From NCBI RefSeq assembly GCF_018991925.1, contig NW_024737068.1:1028239-1092238 (forward strand): a DNA stretch of 64,000 nt, read 5' to 3'. The notes under the pieces were generated by a model, which did not search any database, was not told the origin of the DNA, and saw only the letters and a program-made list of their open reading frames with translations. The stretch comes from Homarus americanus (lineage: Eukaryota; Arthropoda; Malacostraca; Decapoda; Nephropidae). A program made the position numbers and the translations under genes. Below, one piece after another: positions 43,038 to 54,626 of the stretch. Position 1 is the first letter of the stretch. Every line of letters starts with the position of its first letter.

Positions 43038-43564
43038 TTATACATGGGCACCAGACACAGCATTTATACAAGGGCACCATACACAACACTTATACATGGG
43101 CACCAGACACAGCACTTATACATGGGCACCAGACACAGCACTTATACATGGGCACCATACACAACATTTATACAAGGGCACCATACACAACATTTATACA
43201 TGGGCACCAGACACAGCACTTATACATGGGCACCAGACACAGCATTTATACAAGGGCACCATACACAACATTTATACATGGGCACCAGACACAGCACTTA
43301 TACATGGGCACCAGACACAGCATTTATACATGGGCACCAGACACAGCACTTATACATGGGCACCAGACACAGCATTTATACATGGGCACCAGACACAGCA
43401 TTTATACATGGGCACCATACACAACATTTATACATGGGCACCAGACACAGCACTTATACATGGGCACCAGACACAGCATTTATACATGGGCACCAGACAC
43501 AGCACTTATACATGGGCACCAGACACAGCATTTATACATAGGCACCAGACAGTACTTATACATA
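43038..43564 (+). repeat. 26-bp minisatellite (about 20 units) in the myosin V 3' region
   Basis: Unit ttatacatgggcaccagaca plus cagcac, with a second form using ccatacacaacat and acaaggg. The two forms alternate irregularly. Because 26 is not a multiple of 3 and the unit lacks stops, all three plus frames stay open across the array. Confidence 0.95.
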
Positions 43565-44599
43565 AGATGTTACAAACTTGGGTGCTACATATTATTTATT
43601 TAACTGTTTGTAGCATGCAGGGAAACAAGTGCCAGATATTTGTATGCAGGTATTGGCAAAAATATGTATGTATAGTGTTGTCATATAATTTAGGCATGAG
43701 AAATTTCTATATACAGGTATATCTGAATTTAAGACAAAAATCTATTGTGGTTTCAGCAGGTTCATTAATAAGTTTTATAAATGTGAATGATTGGTTTATG
43801 ATCAGACCAGAATTCCAAAACATCTCATACCCCAGTTTTGTATGTTGACATGGAAGTGTTGTAGTTTTATTTCCATGATCAAGACTGGCTGTGTGTTAAT
43901 GAAAATTCTACGTTATTTTTTGTTTTAAGACATATTTCTATTTTACTGATTCATTCTGTGTTCTTTGGGTGTATACTTGAGCCTAACCAATATTTTTCTT
44001 TTGTGAAACATTGTAACTAAATTAGTTGAAAGTAGGTAACTGTCCAAAAATTTTGATTTATTTAATACAGTACATGTGTCTTATATTATTTCCAAAGAGA
44101 TTTATATCATGGTTAAAACATGGTGGTCTGTTTCTTTTGGGAATTATTATTAAAGGCTGAAACTTGGTTTTAAAATTCAATATCAGTCTGAGAAACAAGG
44201 TGATTCTTTGCCGTACAGTACACTGCCTAGAAATAAAGGTTGAAGTAATAGCAGTGCTGTGTTAACTGTGTGTTGCCTTCTTATTTAAAAATGTTAATTG
44301 GAAACCAATAAATACAGACAAGTTGTATATTGTGTATTATTTACACAATTTATGAATTCCCCCCTTTTGATTTTAATTATTAATACTGTATGCCCAAGAA
44401 GCGGCAAACTCTGCAGAAGATTTATGGTCAAGTAAACTTGTGGAAGCACAAGACATTTTCATTTAGCACCATCAAGATGTGGGTAGCATTCAAGAAGTAC
44501 AGTACAGGTAAACCTCAATAAACGATTGAGTTAGGAACCTGAAAAAACCCATTGCTAAGTGAAATATTAGAGATAGGGAATTGCCACTTTAATTTTATT

Positions 44600-46215
44600 T
44601 CTATAACCTTCTAGCAATGGCCCAAGAACTTCAGCTCATTGTTAACATCACACCTAGGTCCTTTTCACATTCAGTCTCAATTAATGCAGTTTCTTCATCC
44701 TGTTGGGACATGTGATACGCCTCCTTACCATTGGTACGTCCCAGGTGCATCCTCTTACACTTCGTGACATTGAATCTTAGCAGCCATTTCTTCAACCATT
44801 CTTGAAGCTCACAGAGACCCTTCTGCAGCTCTTCGCTGTCTGCTTGGTTCTTAATTTCCCGAAATAACTTGCCGTCGTCCACAAACATTTGTATGGGGGA
44901 GTGTACAGCATCAGGCATGTTATTTATGAAGCAAACAAACAACAGCGAGCCCAATACACTGCCCCGTGGTACCCCACTTGTGACGGGTACACATGATGAT
45001 TTCGTGCCATTAACCACCACACACTGCTTGCGGGCATGGAGAAAGTCTCCGACCCACGCTAGAACATTTCCCCGAATCCCGTACCCTTCCAGTTTAATTC
45101 TCAGCCTTTCATGGGGTACACTGTTGAAAGCCTTGTCAAAATTTAGGTATATGTACTGTCGATATAACTACCCTGTTCCAGAATTTGGATCCAAACATCC
45201 AGTACCTCGAGTAATTGCGTTAAGCAGGATCGCCCCGGCATAAGACAGTGTTGGCAAGCCTTGACAAGGTTGTTTCATAGTAGATGTTCCATCATGGCAT
45301 CTCTTATAATGCTTTCAAATACTTTACATGCTATGCTGGTCAGGCTCACCGGTCTATAGTTATTTGTGGAGTGACACTCGCCCTTCTTGAAGATAGAACT
45401 CACATAAGCCATTTTCCAATCACTGGGGACCTTTTGCTCATCCAGGCATTTACAGAACAGGATCTTCAGGGGCTCAGCAAGCTCGTTGCACAACTCTCTT
45501 AGCATTCTGGGATGTACCATGTCAGGGCCAGGACTCTTATGAACCTTTAGCTTTGACAGTTTATTTCTTATAACCTCTTCTTTGAACACAATGTGGGTCA
45601 GTACCGTGTCGAACCGTCTGTCCTCAAACGCAAGAAGATTAATCACACCCTCTCTTGTGAATACCGAGGAAAAGAAACTGTTCAATGCCTCAGCTTTGTC
45701 CTGGTCAGAATCTGCGTAACTACCATCTTCAAGCCTCAGATCCGATACTCCTACTCTCATTTTTAATTTTGACTTTGCATAGCGGTAAAATGCCTTCGGA
45801 TTTGACTTGACCTTGCTTGCAACCAGCCTCTGGAACTCCTTTTCAGCCCTCCCACACACTGACTTTGCTTGGTTTCTGGCTCTTGCATACATCCTCCTGT
45901 CCTGCTCATTGTTTGACCTAACCCACACCTTGAAATACTGGGTTTTCTTCTTAACTTTATTGACCACCACATGGTTCATGTGTAGGGGTCTCCTTGTATT
46001 CCTAGAGATTTGCTCTAGGGTATATATTTCTTGACCAAATGGTTCACTTTACTAGCTATGATATTCAGCATAGTGTCTGCATTCTTATGCCTTAGTGAGT
46101 CAGGCCAGTGGATACCCCTCATCCCATCATAATTTCCCTTGTAATATTTGCACCTTGGCCTGGTTTTGTCGTGAACGAAGTAACAGTTAAATCTGAATGA
46201 CATTACATGATGGCT
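44600..46215 (-). mobile_element. CR1-like LINE fragment, minus strand
   Basis: Minus-strand LINE remnant between the two genes, truncated at both ends. It has a pre-RT linker and RT fragments and stops just after the GVMLTMS/NQANKLLG region shared with the fragment at 49377-50170. It belongs to a different subfamily from the copy at 56140. Confidence 0.82.
44631..46203 (-). pseudogene. Decayed CR1-like reverse transcriptase
   Basis: Pieces in several frames. 46015-46203 is the linker (RPRCKYYKGNYDGMRGIHWP). 45275-45979 has the pre-RT and RT start (SKLKVHKSPGPDMVHPRML, KKGECHSTNNYRPVSLTSIA). 44631-45020 has TSGVPRGSVLGSLLFVCFIN and the catalytic box as FVDDGK rather than FADDTK. The 45020-45275 stretch holds the AFNSVPHERL-type block in broken frame. 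Confidence 0.8.
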
Positions 46216-46307
46216 GTTGCCAACAGTTCTGTGCGGTTCTATGTGGCTCAGCGGTTCTATGCAGTTCTGGGTAGTTCTGTGCAGTGGTGTGTGGTTCTAG
46301 GCAGTTC
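46215..46307 (+). repeat. Degenerate gttctatg repeat, left of LTR element
   Basis: Motifs such as gcggttctatg, cagttctggg and tagttctgtg recur. The same type resumes after the LTR element (47909-48250 and 48480-48570), so the element inserted into it. It may derive from a LINE-type short tail repeat. Confidence 0.55.
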
Positions 46308-46751
46308 TGTCGTGGATTTCTCCCCTACAAACACTGTTTGTCGCTGCGTAGCCGACCCCACGAATTCCCCAGTGTATGCCTCGTGGTCTACGTCAACCAG
46401 CGCCGCCCACGGAGCGGGGGTCAACTACTAAGCCACGCCAACCCCCGCTATTTAAGACCTGACCTCGTGGTGATCGCCCTCTTTCTACCTACACCAACCA
46501 GCCAGCAACACCTCCTCTCCTCCACCTGCCTGGCGGTCCTCGCTCCCGCCGGAGAGCATGGCGACCCACAAGCTGGTCCTCCTCTGAGCATCCTCACCAA
46601 CCAGCTCTCCCTACATCACGCTTGTAACCATGCTGCCTTCCCAGCACCAAGCTGCATTGTACATCCAATACAACATGTATACAGAGAGCACATTGTGAGT
46701 TTCCTTTCTCCATCCCATCCTGAGTGAACACCAAACAACCCATAAACCACA
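46308..46751 (+). repeat. 5' LTR of the small LTR element
   Basis: Begins tgtcgtggatttctccccta and ends ccataaaccaca. It contains a TATA-like ctatttaagacc (46448-46459) for transcription. It differs from the 3' LTR by a modest number of substitutions and small indels, so the insertion is not brand new. Confidence 0.88.
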
Positions 46752-46825
46752 AATGGTGACCCCCGGAGATTCGCACTCACACAGGATGGAGGAGAAACAG
46801 ATCACGCCCCCAGTCTTCAAGTAAC

Positions 46826-47329
46826 ATGGAAGACTGGCTTATCCACCCAGAGGCAGCTCTCATCGGCTCTACAGCTACTGTCTCTAAACCACAGGTTAGA
46901 CACCCTAGAGCAGCACTGCTTCTCAAAGCAGACACCAGCTCCTCTTCCTGCCGCAAGCACCACGTCCTACCGACCCCAGCACACCCGTCCTGCCTCAGAC
47001 GCCGCCCTGGCCCAGCAGTACCCCCTGCCGCTTCTCCTGACGCGGCCCCTGCTCCTGAGTGTGGACCCACACACCCCTCTTTTCTCCCTCAGGTACTCCC
47101 TGCTAATGTCCTGCACCCTGCTGCTGTTGTGGACCCAGCTGCTGTCACGAGCCCTCATCCGCTTCTGCCGACACAGCCCCTGCTCCTGACCCAGGCCCAC
47201 ACACCCCAACAGGCGTATCTGACGACTCTGTACCTGCCGCGAGGGAAGTACAACATTCATCGCCTCCACACACCCTTTTTCTCCCTCTCTACTCCCACAG
47301 GTATTGTGTATTTAGACAGTTGTCTCTAG
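46826..47329 (+). other. Interior of the LTR element with an unassigned open frame
   Basis: A 167-codon Pro/Ala/Leu-rich open frame includes TTLYLPRGKYNIHRLHTPF and PTGIVYLDS. A related string (LHLPREKQHIPRLFN, PTGFVSLDG) occurs in the minus-strand element at 29175-29510. The interior also repeats acceptor-like stretches (tctccctcagg, ctcccacagg). Conservation across two diverged copies may reflect RNA signals rather than protein. No known retroelement domain is recognisable. Confidence 0.4.
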
Positions 47330-47456
47330 CGACCGGCTCATCCACGCCATCACCGTTCTCTCACATGTGGCATGCACCGCCCGTTCTGCCTCACATGTGC
47401 TATGCAACCCTGCAGACAACAAGTCTCCTACACCGCCTGGAGGGAAGGGGGAGCAT

Positions 47457-47908
47457 TGTAGTGGATTTCTCCCCTACAAACGCTGTTTGTCGCTGCATGG
47501 CCGACCCCACGAATTCCCCAGTGTATGCCTCGTGGTCTAGGTCAACCAGCTCCGCCCACGGAGCGGGGGTCAACTACTAAGCCACTCCAACCCCCGCTAT
47601 TTAAGACCTGACCTCGTGGTGATCGCTCTCTTTCTACCTACACCAACCAGCCAGCAACACCTCCTCCTCCTCCGCCTGCCTGGCGGTCCTCGCTCCCGCC
47701 GGAGAGCATGGCGACCCACAAGCTGGTCCTCCTCTGAGCATCCTCACCAACCAGCTCTCCCTACATCACGCTTGTAACCACGCTGCCACTTCCCAGCACC
47801 AAGCTGCATTGTACATCCAATACAACATGTATACAGAGAGCACATTGTGAGTTTCCTTTCTCCATCCCATCCTGAGTGTGAACCCAAACAAACATCTCAT
47901 ACCCCACA
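47457..47908 (+). repeat. 3' LTR of the small LTR element
   Basis: Begins tgtagtggatttctccccta and ends cataccccaca. It matches the LTR at 46308 along its whole length, including ctatttaagacc and the tatacagagagcacattg segment near the end. Confidence 0.88.
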
Positions 47909-48840
47909 GTTCTGTGTGACCCTAAGTGGTACTGTGCAATTCTCAACTGTGCTATAAGGTTTGTTTTTTATTTTTAGCGGTGGGGTTTTCACAGTTCATG
48001 GTGTATCGACGGTTTTTGCAGTTTTTACTATTTGCTGTTGTTTTTTTCTCACTAGTTTTCGTGTTTTTCAGTTTCTTTCAGCTGGGGGGGGGGGGCAGTT
48101 TTAGGAAGTTCTTGCACTGTGTAAATTTTTAAAAAAATTATCAGTTTTCGTGCTGTCTTTTGCGGTTTTCTCTTTTCTGGCCGGTTTTGTGTAGTCCTAG
48201 GTGGTACTATGCAGTTCTGGTCAGTTCTAGGCGGTGTTTGTGGTTTGTAGAGTTTTATTGCATTTTTTGCAGGTTTTAGCATTTTTTGCCATTGTTTTTT
48301 GCAGGTTTCTTGGATTTTTTTAGTTGTTTTCAGGTATTTTTCAGTTTTAATAGGGTTTTCAAGGTTTTTCACAGTTCTTTAATTTTTTGGTGGTCTCAAG
48401 GATTTTTCACAGGTTTTTATTTGTATAAATAGTATTTTTTTTTCGACGTATTCACTGTTTCGGGGGATTTTCCAAGGTTTTTCGCATTTCTGGCTGGTTC
48501 TTTGTAGTACTGGGGGTTCTATGTAGCTCTGAGCAGTTCTATATGGCTCTTAGCGGGTTCTATGTGGTTTCAGGTGGTTTTTGCGGTATGCTGTTTTTCA
48601 GGGATTTTTAGTGTTTTGCCTTTTTTCGTATTTTCATATTTTTGGCAGTTTTAGCTTTTTTATGATTTTCTGTGATTTTTTAGGGGTTTTCAAGATTTTT
48701 TTAAGTTTTTTAGTTTTAACATTTTTGGTTTTTTTCTGTCTTTGAGGATTTTTGCAGCTTTGTACAACCATGGAATCTGGGATTTTTAACATGTGCAATA
48801 AATATTTCTCATCATTTTTACTAACTTTCATTCTATACAT
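47909..48840 (+). other. T-rich degenerate repeat, no gene
   Basis: Continuation of the gttctatg-type repeat mixed with T-rich stretches (ttttttgcaggtttt). I see no coding sequence. Confidence 0.5.
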
Positions 48841-49154
48841 TTCCATCACAGGTGAATAATAATGAACCTACTCTAATAGAACCTGACCTAACCAACCAAA
48901 GAAAATTACCTAACCTTACCTCACTTCCTAGACAGGGGTTAAACCTCTGCCATATTAAGAGAAAGTACTTATTTTGATATCTGGTACCAATGAAAGCATT
49001 TTCTTGAAGCCTCATGGTGTAATTTTTTTATTTATTTTTTTTTGGACGTGAGAATAAACAAAGTGAACTGGTGACAGGTGCTCCCATATATGATAATAAC
49101 AAGAGAATAAAACGCATCCAGTATCTGTTATTTGATATTTACAAGGTAAGTGAC
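48841..49154. other. Intergenic, nothing recognised
   Basis: AT-rich, with a few cctaacc motifs at 48885-48920. Confidence 0.5.
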
Positions 49155-50239
49155 TAAATTTACATAAGTTGGCCCAACTCAATTTCTTAATTAAAAATGC
49201 ATTTTTCACATAGTTCATACTATTCTAAGACACTTTTCTTCTATAACGCTTCCATCGGAAATTTAATTTAAAGTGGGCAGAGCTCTGAAGTCGAAGGACA
49301 ATTTGGTTAAAATAATCGAAAAATATAAATTTCCAACGGAAGTGCTATAGAAGAAAATGTCTTAGAATAGTCTGAACTTTTACTTTACTTTTATCCTCTT
49401 CACCAAATGATCGGCTCGTTAGCCGCTTGGGCAATTGGTCACGTCTCTTACGCACTGTTGGCAAGTACTGGGCATGCACTGGCTCCTGAATGTACCTGAA
49501 CCTGCTCCAGTGTTGGTCAAGTCTTGTCTTGAAAGAGCTCACACTTGGTGCCGTCACAACACTTTCTGGCAGATTGTTCCAAGAGTTCACAACCCTCACT
49601 CTGAAAAAGTTTGCCCTCACAGTTTTCTGGACTTGCGGCTTCTTCAATCTTGAGCTGTGATCCCTTGTGGGGCGAGCGTCCGCCAGCTCCAAGTAAGGAC
49701 ACTCGACTGAGTAGTGCCCCTTGAGATGCTTATACGCCTCAACTAGGTACCCCCTTGCCCGTCTGTAGTATAAGCTAGGCAGGTTCAGGCGCTCCAATCT
49801 CTCAGGGTAGTTGAGGTGCCGAAGTGCAGGCACCAGTCTGGTGGCCCTCCTTTGAACATTTTCAACCAACTGACAGTCCCTAGCATATCTCGGGGACCAG
49901 ATGGGGTGACAATGCTCCAGATGGGGAAGCTCTTCACTCTTGAAGATCGTTACGAGGGACGGACAGTCTAGATATCTGAACGGTCTTCTTATAAGACCCA
50001 ATAATTTATTTGCCTGATTTACCTTCTTCTCGCAATGGCCCGAGAACTTCATCTCATTGTCAACATACACACCTAGGTCCTTCTCACTGTCTCAAATAGT
50101 GCAGTTTCTTCATCCCATTGGGACATATGATACCGTTGGTATGCCCCAGGTGCATCCTATTACACTTCGTGACTATTCTAAACTGTGAAAAATGCACTTT
50201 TAATTAAGAAATTGAGTAGGGCCCACTTCTGAAAATTTA
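49155..50239. mobile_element. Palindromic MITE split by the LINE
   Basis: The sequence at 49155-49257 (aagttggcccaactcaattt ... tctataacgcttccatcgga) reappears inverted. The inner part follows directly (49330-49376, taaatttccaacggaagtgc...). The outer part comes only after the LINE (50173-50239, gtgaaaaatgcacttttaat ... gggcccactt). Removing the LINE leaves a hairpin element of about 290 bp with long inverted arms. Confidence 0.75.
49377..50170 (-). mobile_element. 5'-truncated CR1-like LINE inserted in a hairpin MITE
   Basis: A minus-strand LINE 3' piece. The open frame ending near 49345 reads GHCEKKVNQANKLLGLIRRP, then PHLEHCHPIWSPRYARDCQL and RRATRLVPALRHLNYPERLE. This is the CR1 C-terminal domain after the RT. 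Its truncated 5' end at about 50170 and its A-rich 3' end at about 49377 abut the two halves of an inverted-repeat element. Confidence 0.8.
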
Positions 50240-51129
50240 ACATCATAGAATTATTAGATCTATAGATTGCAAATGGGAAAATCCTCGAATGAGATGATTG
50301 TACATGAACTAATACCACCTTATCTTAACCAGCTAATATTGACGACTACCCGGTATATGTAAACTTCAAAACAAATAATGAGTCGGCAGTGTAGTCGTCA
50401 CATTAGCCTCCTCACCCTGCTAATAAATTTGGTAATAACGGAGACAAACTGCTAAAGGTAAGATGCGTGTACATCAAGATAATAGGTGTACAACTTATGA
50501 GGACTTTTAGAGTAGAAATAACCAATGTTAGATGAGCATGATACTGTACTTACCAAGAAATATAGAGGAAGGCATTATTACTCCCGCATATCAGTGTAGA
50601 TACCTTGGAGTGACTTTCAGGTCTTGACATTGTTGAGTCTTCCTCTTCTCTCAACTCTACTTAAAACACAGTTAAGGTAGATATAGCATTACCGATTCAT
50701 ATGATACAGAAACTCGAATAGTAAGCACTTGAAGATTAAGAAGCGTATGGCAATTTTGCACACTGTGGAACGGTCCGACTAATTACCCAAATGTAGCCGC
50801 AATGAAGTCAAATAATGGTCCTATATGAATAAATCGGACTGCTAATCACTTCTCGACTAGTATTTGGTGTCAGAAAGTCACAAAAAATTGGATAACCTTT
50901 TCATGTGTAGGTGCTTCGTTTTTTAGTTCTGACCCATTTCCCCGTCTATATTAGTACAGTACAGTACTGTACCTCACAAAGTTGGCAGGGCTTTGAAGAA
51001 GGAAAAATAATATTAGAATAGTATTCTAAGTGATGATATAAGGATGTCTTTTTATATTAGTGCACCGTTCTATCTAACCTTACATAGTAAGGGGGGCGCC
51101 GCTCCACCCCCCTCATTGGTTCACAAATA
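50240..51129. other. Intergenic, nothing recognised
   Basis: AT-rich single-copy-like sequence; contains acagtacagtactgtac at 50955-50971. Confidence 0.5.
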
Positions 51130-51290
51130 GGGTGGTAGAGTAGCAACTTAGTAGTAAGTACTGGAATGCTGGAAAGTTTTAAAAGGAGGCTAGATAGATT
51201 CATGGATGATAGAGAATGGTAGTAACTCTCGACAGGAGATGCCATGCACAGGCCAACCGGCCTATTGTAGACAAGATATTTTATGTTCTT
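51130..51290 (+). mobile_element. LINE 3' tail fragment
   Basis: Severely truncated 3' end: aagttttaaaaggaggctag, gatagattcatggatgatag, then ggccaaccggcctattgtag and a ttatgttctta end. This follows the layout of the CR1 3' end at 58230-58352 (last codons, GGCC-N-GGCC palindrome, TTATGTTC tail). Confidence 0.6.
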
Positions 51291-51539
51291 ATTAGGTTGG
51301 GTTGGGTTAGGTTAGGTTTGGTTGGTTGGTTTTGGCGATTTTCTATGTTTTTTTTTACACATTTCTAATACCCAAAGAAAGAACTGTGCACTACTATAAA
51401 TTTACCGATTTTTCCTTAAATTCTGGATATAGGAATGGCAATCGTTTGCAAAATGTCGATGTTTATTGGTACGGCAAGCAAATGCACATGCATGGTAGGC
51501 AGACTATACAATGATAGTTACTAAGATGGTGTTCTTTCT

Positions 51540-51705
51540 GACTTACCTAACCTAATCTAACTTAAACTACCTTAACCAAACCTAATGTAACCTAACCTAC
51601 CCCATAACCTAATGTAACCTAATCTATCTCATAACCTAATGTAACCTAACCTACCCCATAACCTAATGTAACCTAATCTATCTCATAACCTAATGTAACT
51701 TAACC
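51540..51705 (+). repeat. CCTAA-like repeat with about 27-bp higher-order unit
   Basis: Units of the form cataacctaatgtaacctaa plus tctatct repeat about five times; degenerate CCTAA telomere-like motifs. Confidence 0.75.
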
Positions 51706-52573
51706 ATTAACAATGCAGTCTGTCAATACAGCTGCCATACCTGTATCCACTATGTTTACCTTATTGTGCTTATTGAGAGGAGAGATGCCAAAAGTACATC
51801 TTGCCATGCACTATTGTAACTTACATTGTGACTTTTGGAAAGATTACAATAGGTTGAGTGAATTAGGATATACAGTACATAACTCACAGAACTGTTAGTC
51901 ACAATATTACTGTACTGTATTCACTAAGTGGATCCTGGTGTACTGTACTTACCAAAAATGTTGAGTGGCTGTGGAAGGACATAAAGACCTGGGTTCTCAG
52001 TGCAGGAAATCGAAAATACCTCCATTGACATTATTTTACAGGTACTTGTTCATTTATGCTCGCCTAGATCACCAAATTATTCTTCACTAGTTCTTGAAAA
52101 TGGTTGTGCTTTGCTTCCTTCTGCCCCAGCTGTAAGTTTGGTTTATTAATTAGGTGAATTTAAACTTTTTTTAATTGGGTTAGGTACATTAAAATTGGCT
52201 TGGTTAGGTTAGGGTTTGCAACACTGCTGTAGTTTTCTGTAGGGAGGTTAGACATTTGTAACACTGCACCAGCTGCTAAAAACCGTGAAAGAAAAAATTT
52301 AAACCTAAAAATTTATTAAAATATAGTCAAATGTTTTAAACCCACATTTTCCCTCTTGTTCAATGTCCTGCTCATTTTGTGGTGTATTAATATTGAAGGA
52401 AGAGAAAAGGGCCATGACCCAAAAATTATCCTTAGAACATAAAAAAAAAATGACCCTAGAAAAACCATGTCTTCTTCTTGGTGTGAGGAGCTGGTATTTT
52501 CTGCTGTGTTAATTCTGAAGGAGGTTTACAACTACCTGTACTGTAGTAATGGAAGTTAACCTTGTATAGACAG
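51706..52573 (+). promoter_or_regulatory. 5' region of the dehydratase gene
   Basis: Sequence immediately upstream of the first coding exon. No TATA box or CpG island is clear, and a non-coding first exon may lie here. It carries ggttaggtt motifs near 52200. Confidence 0.3.
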
Positions 52574-52734
52574 ATGGCCGAGGGAGCGAGTGTAGGCCGG
52601 CGGGTGGAGGAACTGACCACACCGGCGTTTCTTGTGGACCTGGCCAAGGTGAAGACCAACTGTGCCAACATGCTGGCTACCTGCAAGACCATAGGAGTTT
52701 CTCTTAGAGCCCAGACTAAGACCCACAAGACCAT
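52574..52734 (+). CDS. DSD1: D-serine dehydratase-like enzyme, first coding exon
   Basis: The first coding exon of a PLP-dependent fold-type III lyase of the eukaryotic D-serine dehydratase / D-threonine aldolase family. Members of this family deaminate D-serine to pyruvate and ammonia, or cleave related beta-hydroxy D-amino acids. The ATG at 52574 opens MAEGASVGRRVEELTTPAFL, followed by VDLAKVKTNCANML and RAQTKTHKT. The T-P-x-x-x-V/D start and the Lys in KTHK, which by family analogy forms the Schiff base with PLP, are both present. Phase 2 out at donor CCAT|gtaagt. The bases before the ATG (gacag) also look like an acceptor, so a 5' UTR intron is possible. Confidence 0.88.
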
Positions 52735-54626
52735 GTAAGTTCTTCCGCCTTTTTAGCAACCTCACAAGAACAGGTACTCTAGTATGCATACCCTAGATAC
52801 CAAGGACACTTGTAGGCATCATGATGAATTGCACAACTTAACTACCTACTGTATTAAATTTCCCCATAGAATATAAATGCTTTCTTACCTTATGAAAACG
52901 ATGAAAAGTATACAAGCATTATTTTGTGTGATGCTAATTTGATTTTTCTGACCTCTGATACTTGTAGTAAACTACAAATAGTTTACTATGTACTGTATAT
53001 GGTACTAGGCCCAAGACGTCACCATTAAGGTGTATTCTGTATAAGAAGGTACTGTACTGTACTCCTTTATGCAGAAGGTGGTAGATATAAGGAACAGTTC
53101 ACCAGCTGTAGGTGTGGAAGCGAGAACAATACTGTGCTTCAAAATAGTCCTGGACAAGATTATCAATGGGGGATCATATACAGGCCATTGGTATGCTGCC
53201 CCCATTCTGGGCACCAGTTGTAGTGGCTGTCAGGTAAATCAGAATGTTGATTTGACTTAGGACAGGCCAAGAATGCCATTACAGACTTGCAGGTATTCTG
53301 TATTCCCTGATTTACAAAAAGGTTCCATTCCTGAAAAACCTTTTATAATTTTAGTTTTTTAATTATGTCTTAAAATGCTACGAAACTGTTTAAATGACAA
53401 CTTTCGGTGTACTCAATGATGAGCCAACAAACATAATAAATGGAGCAGTGGAGCACAGAAGTAACTAAGAAACTGCACAACTGGTTATGATGCAGTGTGC
53501 AACTGTGAGCTCCAGCCAATACATGGTTTTAATTTGTTAGTGATGCACAGAGTTGTAAAGTAAGGAAATAAATTTCCTTGAGTACAGTACTCGAGTAAAA
53601 TTTTTGGGTACAGTATTTACTTTTTAAAAAGTACTCAAATTTTTCAATACTTTTACTTAAGTATGGAATTCTAATACTTTTACTCCAATACAAATGAAAA
53701 AATAAAAATTGTCACTCATTACATGCCTCAAAATCTGCACGCTGAAAACAACCTATACCGAGAATTTGAGCAAATTTATTTTTTTGGACTTATTGAGGAT
53801 GGTGGATCATTTCTACAATACTGTACAACTTTAATCTTATATCTTATCCTCCTCTTCAATCTCCAGCCTAAAAGCCAGTCAGGTGGTTGGTCTGTTCTGT
53901 TACACACTGTTGGTAAGCACTGGGTAAATACCTTGACCATTTGTTAAACTAAGATACCATGACCACATTTTATGTTTCATTTACCATCCAAAGACCTGTG
54001 GATTACAGTTTGTGTCTACACTAAAGATTACAGTTAGTTTGTATTTGCAGTACCAGGGCAATGAAGATTACAGTCAGTTTTTTCTACTCTTGAATGATAG
54101 TCAGTGTGTTTACTCTTAAGATTATTTTCTTTTACACCTCATATACAATCAGCTTATTTCACTGTTTATGGCTGTACAGATAACAGGGCACTTGGATCTG
54201 TGAAAGCTGTTAAGATTATCTTCACAGTGTACATTAATTGGGCTAAATTTTACAAGATGGTGAAATGTTCAGTAAACAAATAACACATACTACTGTATAT
54301 AGGAGTTATGATGAGACCAATCTTTTTAACTTGCTGCCATGTGCTGTACTTGTTGAATGTCAAGAGGTCTCAATATTAATCTGTTACTTGTAACCCATAT
54401 CTAATTCATTGTGAGGAGTATTTCTAGAAGTTTTTATCTCATAGATGTTGCCTAACGATCATAGATGTCCTCAGTTATTTGTTTGATTAACTGACTTAAG
54501 TAATTTCATGTCTTGTCATCAACCACAGTAAGCAATAATTTAATAACCATAAAGAATAAATTGAGGATATTTATGTAACAATTACCCAGATGATGCAAAA
54601 ATTGTTCCTTCCACTGATGGGGATAG
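52735..54626 (+). other. Dehydratase intron 1
   Basis: AT-rich; contains the LINE remnant at 53063-53290 and no other recognisable feature. Confidence 0.75.
53063..53290 (+). mobile_element. LINE C-terminal remnant in dehydratase intron 1
   Basis: Reads KVVDIRNSSPAVGVEARTIL and CFKIVLDKIINGG, resembling the last residues of CR1/L2-type LINE proteins (V-x-x-WNNLP...FK-x-x-LD-x-x). Strongly decayed; strand as read. Confidence 0.45.

Larger units (their letters stand above)
46308..47908 (+). mobile_element. Small non-autonomous LTR retrotransposon, complete ends
   Basis: Two direct LTRs flank a 705-bp interior. The element starts TG and ends CA and is flanked by a 4-bp duplication GTTC (46304-46307, 47909-47912). 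A primer-binding-site-like TGGTGACCCCCGG follows LTR1 at once (46755) and a purine tract AGGGAAGGGGGAGCAT precedes LTR2. No gag, protease, RT or integrase is visible in the interior, so it depends on another element, by its 4-bp duplication probably Ty3/Gypsy type. Confidence 0.87.

Noticed and set aside
43044..43848. 250-codon frame of a repeated MGTRHSTYTWAPDTA-like peptide
   Set aside because: All three frames of the 26-bp repeat give the same peptide cycle, so openness is a property of the repeat and not of selection for coding.
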